Shown piece after piece: positions 1 to 5,121 of a stretch of 5,320 nt of DNA (position 1 is the stretch's first letter; the number at the start of each line of letters is the position of its first letter). The position numbers and the translations under genes are program-made. Origin of the DNA: Chloroflexota bacterium (GTDB lineage Bacteria; Chloroflexota; Limnocylindria; P2-11E). The stretch spans positions 1 through 5,320 of the forward strand of contig JACDAF010000173.1 in the NCBI GenBank assembly GCA_013695575.1. The letters run 5' to 3'. The notes beneath the pieces are model-generated. The model was not told the origin of the DNA. It did no database searches and saw only the letters and a list, made by a program, of their open reading frames with translations.

Positions 1-1452
1 GTGGTCGACGGCGAGATCAACGTCCGCGATGGACGGGTCTTCCTCCGTAAGCGCTGCCCGGAGCACGGCCCGTTCGAGGCGCTCGTCTATTCGGACGCGG
101 ATCTGTACATGTCGCAGCTCCGCTACAACAAGCCGGGCACGCTCCCGCTCCAGTTTCAGACCCAGGTGCGCGACGGCTGTCCCCTCGACTGCGGCATGTG
201 CCCGGAGCACAAGCAGCACTCTTGCCTCGGCCTCATCGAGGTGAACAGCAATTGCAATCTCGATTGCCCGATCTGCTTCGCGGACTCCGGTCACCAGCCC
301 GACGGCTTCGCCCTCACCGTCGAGCAGGTGGAGCTAATGCTCGACGCGTTCGTCGCGGCCGAGGGCGAGCCCGAGGTCGTGCAGTTCTCGGGCGGCGAGC
401 CGACCATCCACCCCGACATCGTCCGGTTCATCGAGATGGCGAAGGAGCGCGGCATCAAGGCGGTGATGCTGAACACGAACGGGATCCGCATCGCCAGCGA
501 CGACGCATTCCTCGCCGAGCTCGCCCGCGTGCGGCCGCACATCTACCTGCAGTTCGACGGCCTGGAGGAGCGGACGCACCGCGCGATCCGCGGCCGCGAC
601 CTGCGCGACGTGAAGCGGCGCGCGCTCGATCGCTGCGCGGAGGCCGGCCTCTTGGTCACGCTCGTCGCCGCGGTCGAGAAGGGCGTGAACGAGCACGAGG
701 TCGGCGAGATCGTGCGCTTCGGAGTGCGCCACCCCGCTGTCATGAGCGTCGCGTTCCAGCCGGTCACGCACTCCGGCCGGCACACGGCCTTCGACCCGCT
801 CGAGCGGCTCAACAACGCGGACGTCCTGAAGCTGCTGGCGGCGCAGGTGCCCGAATGGTTCCGGGTCTCCGACTTCGTCCCGGTCCCCTGCTGCTTCCCG
901 ACCTGCCGGAGCATGTGCTACGCGATCGTCGACGGCGACGGCCTGCTGCCGCTCACCCGTCTCCTCGACGTGGACCAGTACCTGGACTACGTCTCGAACC
1001 GGATGCTCCCCGATCCGGCGGTCCGCGCCGCCCTCGAGCGCATGTTCTCGGCATCGGCGCTGCCGGGAGCCGAGCGGGCGCTGCTCGCCTGCGAGGAGTG
1101 CGGGATCGACCTGCCCACGGTCCTTCGTGACGTGTGGGCCCACTTCTTCATGGTCGTGGTGCAGGACTTCCAGGATCCCTACACGCTGAACGTGCGCCAG
1201 CTCATGAAATGCTGCGTCGCCGAGATCGTGCCCGACGGCCGCCTCATCCCGTTCTGCGCGTACAACTCCGTCGGCTACCGCGAGCAGGTGCGCGCCCAGC
1301 TGAGCGGGGTCCCGGTCGCGACTGTCGTGCCGAACGCGGTCCCGCTCGCGCCGCTGCTCCGCGACACTCCGCACGGGTCGAAGACCGCGGACGTGCCGGG
1401 CGCGCCGGTGCCGCGCGATGCGCGCAACGTCGGCAAGGGACTCGGCCGGTGA
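1..1452 (+). CDS. Radical SAM protein, Tes/MJ0619-like (COG1964), 5' partial
   Basis: Multi-cluster radical SAM enzyme. Numbering from window base 1: the radical SAM motif CNLDCPIC is at residues 85-92 (C85, C89, C92), SGGEPT at 130-135 and NTNG at 158-161. Extra cysteines suit auxiliary Fe-S clusters: C19 in CPEHG, C60/C64/C67 in CPLDCGMC, C75, C297/C298/C302/C306, C364/C367, C404/C405 and C419. This layout matches COG1964, which includes archaeal tetraether lipid synthase Tes (joins lipid tails by C-C bonds), bacterial membrane-spanning-lipid homologues, and MJ0619 (C-methylation of a pterin precursor). The family normally has a Cys pair just before the first residues seen here. The GTG at base 1 is therefore probably an internal valine, and roughly 20-30 N-terminal residues lie upstream. 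The 3' end overlaps the methyltransferase gene by 4 bases. Family assignment is firm; the substrate (lipid, pterin or other) cannot be read from the sequence. Confidence 0.92.
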   Translation: MVDGEINVRDGRVFLRKRCPEHGPFEALVYSDADLYMSQLRYNKPGTLPLQFQTQVRDGCPLDCGMCPEHKQHSCLGLIEVNSNCNLDCPICFADSGHQPDGFALTVEQVELMLDAFVAAEGEPEVVQFSGGEPTIHPDIVRFIEMAKERGIKAVMLNTNGIRIASDDAFLAELARVRPHIYLQFDGLEERTHRAIRGRDLRDVKRRALDRCAEAGLLVTLVAAVEKGVNEHEVGEIVRFGVRHPAVMSVAFQPVTHSGRHTAFDPLERLNNADVLKLLAAQVPEWFRVSDFVPVPCCFPTCRSMCYAIVDGDGLLPLTRLLDVDQYLDYVSNRMLPDPAVRAALERMFSASALPGAERALLACEECGIDLPTVLRDVWAHFFMVVVQDFQDPYTLNVRQLMKCCVAEIVPDGRLIPFCAYNSVGYREQVRAQLSGVPVATVVPNAVPLAPLLRDTPHGSKTADVPGAPVPRDARNVGKGLGR

Positions 1453-2228
1453 GCGTCGCGGCCCTCGAGACGAAGAGCTGCTGCGCGCGCGCCTACTCGA
1501 GCGAGGCCGCCCGCTACCTGCTGGGCGAGAGCTTCCACCCTGGCGGCGCCGCGCTCACAGCCGAGCTCGCCCGCGCGCTCTGCGTCGGACCCGGCGACGT
1601 GGTCGTGGACATCGCGAGCGGCCCCGGCACGAGCGCGCTTCAGCTCGCCGGCTCGACCGGCTGTGCCGTCGTCGGGATCGACGTCTCCGGGCCCGGCGCA
1701 GCGGCGGCCGCGTCCCGCGCGCGTGAAGCGCCTCCGGCCCCTGCCGTCCGCTTCGCGTGTGGCGACGCCGAAGCGCTGCCGCTCGCCGACGCCAGTGTCG
1801 ACGGCGCGCTCTGCGAGTGCGCGTTCTGCCTGTTCCCGGACAAGCCGGCCGCCGCACGTGAGATCGCGCGCGTGCTTCGCCCGGGCGCGCGCCTCGCGCT
1901 CTCCGACGTGACCGCGGAGCGCGCGCGCCTCTCTCCGGAGCTCCGCACCCTCGATGCGCACGTCGCCTGCCTCGGCGAAGCGCTGCCGCTGGACGAGACC
2001 GCGGGGATCCTCGCCGCGGCGGGGCTCGTGATCGAGTCAGTCCAGCGCCGCGACGACGCTCTCGCTCCGATGCTCGAGCGGATCGAAGCGCGCCTCCGGC
2101 TCGCGCGCCTCATCGGCGGCGGTCCGCTCGCGGGCGTGCTGGACCGCGCCGACCGTCTGCTCGAAGCTGCGTGGGCCGCGCTGCGCGAGGGTTCGATCGG
2201 ATATGGCGTCGTGGTCGCACGCCGCTGA
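1449..2228 (+). CDS. Cysteine-rich class I SAM-dependent methyltransferase
   Basis: A 259-residue Rossmann-fold methyltransferase. Motif I (VVDIASGPGT) is at residues 52-61, the acidic strand-2 end VVGIDVS at 74-80, GDAEALPL at 105-112 and a motif like post-I/motif IV at D114-D118, followed by ARVLRPGARLALSD. Before the fold is a conserved-looking leader with C11-C12 and LLGESFHPGG (24-33). A cysteine cluster, C122/C124/C127 followed by FPDK, sits where the substrate pocket is expected. Arsenite methyltransferases also bind substrate through cysteines, but the ArsM cysteine arrangement is not clearly present, so I do not assign that activity. The GTG start at 1449 is chosen because it gives a GTGA overlap with the stop of the radical SAM gene, and the sequence upstream in this frame is only a shadow of that gene. 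Co-translation implies a shared pathway, possibly modification of the radical SAM product. Methyltransferase class is sure; substrate is unknown. Confidence 0.9.
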   Translation: MSVAALETKSCCARAYSSEAARYLLGESFHPGGAALTAELARALCVGPGDVVVDIASGPGTSALQLAGSTGCAVVGIDVSGPGAAAAASRAREAPPAPAVRFACGDAEALPLADASVDGALCECAFCLFPDKPAAAREIARVLRPGARLALSDVTAERARLSPELRTLDAHVACLGEALPLDETAGILAAAGLVIESVQRRDDALAPMLERIEARLRLARLIGGGPLAGVLDRADRLLEAAWAALREGSIGYGVVVARR

Positions 2229-2275
2229 GGCCGAGCCAAGCGGATCTGCGTCGGGCGTATGACCTGCTACAGCAC

Positions 2276-2407
2276 ATGAGATCGATCGGAGTGCGTGAGC
2301 TGCGGCAGCAGGCGAGCCGGCACCTGCGTGCCGTCCAGGCGGGAGAGACGATCCAGGTCACGGAACACGGCAAGCCCTTCGCCGACCTGAGCGGCTTTAG
2401 GCGATGA
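2276..2407 (+). pseudogene. Truncated Phd/YefM-family antitoxin remnant
   Basis: The 43-residue frame begins MRSIGVRELRQQASRHLRAV and continues with QAGETIQVTEHGKPFADL. This is the typical N-terminal DNA-binding half of Phd/YefM/VapB-type antitoxins (consensus: RELRQ..S..L..V.aGE.i.VT..G.Pva.l). Full-length members run to roughly 75-90 residues. Here the frame stops soon after the G-K-P element, so the toxin-neutralising C-terminal tail is missing. The next frame over (about 2403-2469) is open and charged (DERRELDPEEVR), which would fit a frameshift, but this is weak. No PIN, Doc or RelE toxin follows. No good Shine-Dalgarno site precedes the ATG. I read it as a relic of a toxin-antitoxin pair; a short functional DNA-binding peptide is possible but less likely. 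Confidence 0.6.
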
Positions 2408-2528
2408 GCGGCGCGAGCTGGACCCAGAGGAGGTACGCGCCCCCGGCGATCGCCCTCGCGGCCGCCCGTGACCGGCGCCCGAGAACGCGATCTCGCTCGA
2501 CCGCCCACTGAGACCGGCTTGCGTCCTC

Positions 2529-2557
2529 TTGCGTCGCTCGTGCCTTGGGGCTACAAA
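2529..2557 (+). promoter_or_regulatory. Possible sigma70-type promoter for the membrane protein gene
   Basis: TTGCGT (2529-2534) and TACAAA (2552-2557) are separated by exactly 17 bases, and the -10-like element lies 29 bases before the start codon at 2587. The match is 3 of 6 to the -35 and 4 of 6 to the -10 consensus, so this is a weak candidate. It is supported mainly by spacing and by lying in an AT-richer patch upstream of a well-formed ribosome binding site. Confidence 0.3.
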
Positions 2558-2574
2558 CCGAGGATCACCGCCTG

Positions 2575-2580
2575 GGAGGT
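2575..2580 (+). promoter_or_regulatory. Strong Shine-Dalgarno site GGAGGT
   Basis: GGAGGT lies six bases before the ATG at 2587. It decides the start of the membrane protein in favour of this ATG; extending the open frame upstream to 2545 would add residues of no clear character. Confidence 0.8.
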
Positions 2581-2586
2581 GGCTTA

Positions 2587-3063
2587 ATGGCTCAGCGGGA
2601 GACGCGTCGCTTCGATCCGCGAACGCTCGTCGTGGGCTTCATCGCCGGCATGGCGTTCGGGATGATGGAGATGGTCATCGAGGCGCTCATCGGAATGGGG
2701 TTCTGGGCGCCTCTCCGCTTCATCGCTTCGGTCTTCACGCTGGGCCGCGACACGGACCCGAGCTTCTCGCTGATGCCGGTCTTCGTCGGGCTGATGGGCC
2801 ACATGATGAACTCGGTGATCTTCAGCATCGTCTTCGGTCTCTTCGTGAGCCGCCTTGCCAGCGGCGTCGTCGGCCTCGCCATCCTGGGCATGGTGTATGC
2901 GGCCGCGATCTTCGTCGTGATGTGGTACGTCGTCCTCCCGCTCATCGATCCAGCCATGCTCCTGGTGAACGCCGGCGGCTTCTTCGCGAGCCACCTCCTG
3001 TATGGGCTGGTGCTCGGCGTCGGTATCGCGCTCGTGCGGCAGCGTTCGTCCGTCGCCGCGTAA
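2587..3063 (+). CDS. Small four-helix integral membrane protein of unknown function
   Basis: The 158-residue protein has a short basic N-terminus (RETRRFDPR) and four predicted hydrophobic segments at about residues 14-36, 62-87, 93-119 and 131-150. It ends in a short positively charged tail (RQRSS). Polar residues inside the membrane segments are E28 and E32 in helix 1, H72 and N75 in helix 2 (GHMMNS), N128 just before helix 4 and H136 within it (ASHLLYG). The paired His-bearing helices 2 and 4 (GHMMNS...FG and SHLLYGLVLG) look like an internal repeat of two-helix units. The layout resembles uncharacterised four-helix bacterial membrane proteins, often annotated only as hypothetical. I do not recognise a characterised family. 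The ATG is set by the GGAGGT site six bases upstream. It appears to be a single transcription unit, with only decayed sequence on either side. Confidence 0.85.
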   Translation: MAQRETRRFDPRTLVVGFIAGMAFGMMEMVIEALIGMGFWAPLRFIASVFTLGRDTDPSFSLMPVFVGLMGHMMNSVIFSIVFGLFVSRLASGVVGLAILGMVYAAAIFVVMWYVVLPLIDPAMLLVNAGGFFASHLLYGLVLGVGIALVRQRSSVAA

Positions 3064-3096
3064 GCGGACGGCCGCATCACCGCCGTCACCGCGCGC

Positions 3097-3652
3097 GCGG
3101 ACCCCATCCGGGCCCTCGCCGAGCAGGGGCACAAGCCTCTGGCTCGACGACCTGAGCCGACGCCTGGTGACGTCGGGAGAGTTCGCGCGCTTCCGCGACG
3201 AAGGTCTCGGGCGTCACCTCGAACCAGGCGATCTTCGAGAGGTCGGTGAGCGGCTCGAGCGACTACTACGAGCCGATGGTCGGGGACATCCAGGCCGCCG
3301 CCGACGTGCTCCGCCCGTGTACGAGCGCACCGGCGGGGGCGGATGGCTTCGCCTCGATGCGCATGCGGATGGCGAAGGACCGCGAGCGCGCCGATGTGAG
3401 CGCGCTCGAGCGTGTCGGCGACCCCGTCGTGACCCTCGCGCAACGGGACACGCTCGACCTCGAGGACGCGCGAACGCGCCGATCCCGGGAGAGTGGTACG
3501 GGTTCTTGACGCTGAAGCGCGCGCAGGCGCTCGGCGACCTGCGCTCGCTCCGCTCGCGCGGCCTCCCGCTGCTCCGTGTCGAGCTCGGGCGCGCGCCCTC
3601 GAAGGTGTGGGCCGCGCTCGCCGAGGCGGCGGAGCGCGCGGCTGGATCGTAG
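3097..3652 (+). pseudogene. Decayed bifunctional transaldolase / phosphoglucose isomerase (TAL/PGI) gene
   Basis: Pieces of one protein read in order but in shifting frames. ADPIRALAEQG (from 3097, frame 1) shifts at a GGGG run near 3127 to TSLWLDDLSRRLVTSGEFAR (frame 2). It then shifts near 3210 to VSGVTSNQAIFERSVSG and SSDYYEPM (frame 3), which is the transaldolase N-terminus. VYERTGG and ADGFAS appear in neighbouring frames around 3316-3355. ERVGDPVVTLAQRDTLDL (about 3410-3463) resembles a PGI-domain segment. PIPGEWYGFLTLKRAQALGD and the stretch after it to the TAG at 3650-3652 match the C-terminus of TAL/PGI fusions. Intact fusions are about 900 residues or more; only about 185 codons remain, so most of the transaldolase barrel and most of PGI are deleted. 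No convincing start codon is visible. TAL and PGI act in the pentose-phosphate pathway and upper glycolysis, consistent with the zwf piece downstream. Assignment of the two ends is good; the middle piece is tentative. Confidence 0.8.
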
Positions 3653-3660
3653 GACGCCCT

Positions 3661-4398
3661 GTGCGTGCTCGTCCGACGATGATCCCCACCGTCACCGCCG
3701 CGCAGATGCGCGAGGTCGACCGCGTCGTGACGGAGGAGCTCCACATCGACCTGCTCCAGATGATGGAGAACGCGGGTCGCGCGCTCGCCGAGCGCTCACG
3801 GCGCTTCCTTGGCGGCGACGCACGCGGTAGGCGCATCGTCGTCCTCGCGGGCCGCGGCGGGAACGGCGGCGGCGGGCTCGCCGCTGCGCGACGGCTCTCC
3901 ATCTGGGGCGCGCAGGTCACGGTCGTCCTCGCGCAACGGCGGGATGAGATGAAGGGCGTCCCAGAGCAGCAGCTCGCCATCCTCGAGCGCATGGGCGTTG
4001 ACGCGCGCGCCGGCGATGCCGCGATCGCGGGCGCGGAGCTCCTCCTCGATGCGCTCGTCGGCTACAGCCTGCGCGGCGCTCCGCGCGGTCGCATCGCCGA
4101 GCTGGTCGGCGCGGCGAACGCATCGCGCGTCCCAATCGTCGCGCTTGACCTGCCTTCCGGCCTCGATCCCGACAGCGGTAGGCCGCGCGAGCCGACCATC
4201 CGCGCCGCGAGCACGCTCACGCTCGCGCTGCCGAAAGCGGGACTGATGGCACCCGACGCGCGCGGCTGGGTCGGCGACCTCTACCTCGCCGACGTCTCGG
4301 TCCCGGAGCTCGTGTACCGGAGACTCGGCATCGCGGTCGGCCCGATCTTCGCGGAGGGCGACATCGTCCCGGTCGATGTGCGAGCGACGGTGCCGTGA
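3661..4398 (+). CDS. nnrE: NAD(P)H-hydrate epimerase (YjeF N-terminal domain protein)
   Basis: Interconverts R and S epimers of damaged, hydrated NAD(P)H so that a dehydratase can repair them. The 245-residue protein is a single YjeF_N domain: VTAAQMREVDR near the N-terminus, MMENAGRALA (about 34-43), the glycine-rich loop LAGRGGNGGGG (62-72), LLLDALVGYSLRG (127-139), ALDLPSGLD (162-170) and TLTLALPKAGL (185-195). The usual loop is GNNGGDG; here the first Asn and the Asp are both glycine, a variant I associate with stand-alone members. The C-terminal dehydratase domain found in many bacterial fusions is absent. The GTG at 3661 is preferred because AGGA (3651-3654) lies six bases upstream; the ATG at 3679 (239 residues) lacks a ribosome site but also fits the family. 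The gene begins eight bases after the TAL/PGI stop, as in an operon. It appears intact, unlike its neighbours. Confidence 0.9.
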   Translation: MRARPTMIPTVTAAQMREVDRVVTEELHIDLLQMMENAGRALAERSRRFLGGDARGRRIVVLAGRGGNGGGGLAAARRLSIWGAQVTVVLAQRRDEMKGVPEQQLAILERMGVDARAGDAAIAGAELLLDALVGYSLRGAPRGRIAELVGAANASRVPIVALDLPSGLDPDSGRPREPTIRAASTLTLALPKAGLMAPDARGWVGDLYLADVSVPELVYRRLGIAVGPIFAEGDIVPVDVRATVP

Positions 4399-4406
4399 AC
4401 CGTGGA

Positions 4407-4422
4407 ACACGCGGTAGCGTGT
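4407..4422 (+). repeat. Small intergenic hairpin after nnrE
   Basis: ACACGC and GCGTGT form a perfect 6-bp stem closing a GGTA tetraloop, starting nine bases after the nnrE stop codon. There is no T-tract, so a classical intrinsic terminator is not supported. It could stabilise the mRNA 3' end or be chance in GC-rich DNA. Confidence 0.4.
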
Positions 4423-4451
4423 AGCCCGTTCGGACGCATGAAGGCGGTGAC

Positions 4452-4698
4452 ATGACGACGACGACCTGGCGCGCGGACGCGGTCGTCCTCCTCGGCGCCA
4501 CCGGCGACCTGGCTCGCAAGAAGGTGCTCCCTGCGCTGTTCCAGCTCGCCCGCCGACGGCGGCTGCGCGTCCCGGTGGTGGGCGTCGCGAGGAGGGAGTG
4601 GGACGACGCCGCCTTCGCCGAGCACGTGAGGAGTGTCCTGCGAGAGCAGCTCGCTCCGATCGACGACGCCGGACCATCCGCGTTCGTGCGCGATCTCC
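4452..4698 (+). pseudogene. zwf: Glucose-6-phosphate dehydrogenase, truncated N-terminal fragment
   Basis: Zwf oxidises glucose-6-phosphate with NADP+ in the first step of the oxidative pentose-phosphate pathway. The first 75 or so residues are clear: after ADAVVLLGATGDLARKK (residues 8-24, the GxTGDLxxKK dinucleotide-binding signature) come LPALFQLARRRRL and VPVVGVARREWDD, the second strand-helix unit. Homology fades after about residue 75. The frame continues to 5006, but nothing in it resembles the substrate site (RIDHYLGKE-type motif) or the large beta-sheet domain, and complete enzymes are about 480-510 residues. The ATG at 4452 is preceded by an AAGG purine run at 4441-4444. From 4699 onward a different frame carries part of another gene, so the break is a deletion or rearrangement rather than a point mutation. 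The fragment cannot be an active dehydrogenase. The right boundary is approximate. Confidence 0.82.
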
Positions 4699-4818
4699 CC
4701 GACGATCCGCGCGCACCAGACCCTCACCCTGGCCCTGCCCAAGGTCGTATCGCCGGTTGGACCTGCGGTCGGTCCGCTCTTCGCCTCGAGCGACATCCTG
4801 CCGGTGAACTCCAACTAA
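4699..4818 (+). pseudogene. C-terminal fragment of a second, divergent YjeF_N (NnrE-like) gene
   Basis: The frame from 4699 to the TAA at 4816-4818 reads PTIRAHQTLTLALPK, then VGPAVGPLFASSDILPV and a short tail. It parallels the C-terminus of the intact nnrE: 12 of 14 residues match over TIRA..TLTLALPK and 11 of 17 over the final AVGP.FA..DI.PV block. The roughly 30 residues that separate the two blocks in nnrE are missing here. DNA identity over the first 42 bases is only about two thirds, so this is not a recent copy of the neighbouring gene. The frame differs from that of the zwf fragment, and no start codon belongs to it. It is a dead remnant of a paralogue brought next to zwf by deletion or rearrangement. 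Confidence 0.7.
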
Positions 4819-4845
4819 GATCGTGCGCTGACGAATTGAGAAGAA

Positions 4846-4869
4846 CGCTGCAGGGGCCGCGCTGCAGCG
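4846..4869 (+). repeat. Perfect 8-bp inverted repeat (hairpin)
   Basis: CGCTGCAG (4846-4853) and CTGCAGCG (4862-4869) pair exactly around an 8-base loop. It lies 27 bases after the last stop codon of the YjeF_N fragment, where a terminator could sit, but no T-rich run follows on either strand. It may be a Rho-independent-like remnant, a protein-binding palindrome or chance. Confidence 0.4.
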
Positions 4870-5003
4870 GAGAGGATCGAAAGCAGGTGGGGCATTCGGA
4901 TGAGGCTTCTTCGCCACGCGATGTGCGGTGTGCCACAGTCAAATCCGCGGCATCGCATCTGCTGTTTCGGCCGCCATCGAACCACAGCTCGTTTGTCAAG
5001 TTC

Positions 5004-5021
5004 TGAGAACCATGAGAACCA
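5004..5021 (+). repeat. Tandem direct repeat, two copies of TGAGAACCA
   Basis: Two exact, adjacent 9-base copies about 100 bases upstream of the GH130-like start. The spacing is near one helical turn, which would suit a regulator site. Slippage or chance is equally possible. Confidence 0.35.
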
Positions 5022-5121
5022 GAGGGTGCAGTGTCCGCTTCGGATGCCTTGGTCCGTCAGACCAGTGGGCTGCTGTCGAATTCCGTGACGCACTCTTGAC
5101 TTGTTCAAGCAGGGGTCGCCC

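Larger units (their letters stand above)
4819..5121. other. Apparently non-coding intergenic stretch, less GC-rich than the rest
   Basis: About 300 bases between the last gene fragment and the GH130-like start. Reading frames on both strands translate to cysteine-, arginine- and serine-rich strings with no recognisable domain. Base composition is visibly more balanced than in the surrounding genes, and the codon bias of the neighbours is absent. It contains a perfect 8-bp hairpin and a 9-bp tandem repeat. I found no tRNA, insertion-sequence end or convincing promoter. Confidence 0.5.

Noticed and set aside
1134..1448. N-terminal extension of the methyltransferase frame inside the radical SAM gene
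   Set aside because: The extension translates the radical SAM gene out of frame into Arg/Ala/Gly-rich sequence. The GTG at 1449 gives a family-length protein and a standard overlap.
1449..2228. Calling the methyltransferase ArsM (arsenite methyltransferase)
   Set aside because: It is cysteine-rich, but the ArsM cysteine order is not recognisable and no other arsenic gene is nearby, so the specific name is not supported.
2404..2511. A 35-codon frame starting with an ATGA overlap at the antitoxin stop
   Set aside because: The overlap resembles antitoxin-toxin coupling, but the product is far too short and has no PIN, Doc or RelE features.
3002..3652. A 216-residue intact protein spanning the TAL/PGI remnant
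   Set aside because: Only parts of this frame match the family, and neighbouring frames carry the intervening homologous pieces. It begins inside the membrane protein gene, so it is a mosaic of decayed sequence rather than a gene.
2592..3992. 466-codon minus-strand open frame
   Set aside because: It is antisense to the membrane protein, the TAL/PGI remnant and nnrE. Its Arg/Ala/Pro/Ser-rich translation is typical of a GC-rich shadow frame.
5096..5101. TTGACT as a -35 element for the GH130-like gene
   Set aside because: A -10 element at proper spacing would fall on or next to the start codon, and no TATAAT-like hexamer is present there. The short CTTGA/TCAAG inverted repeat at 5095-5109 is also within chance.
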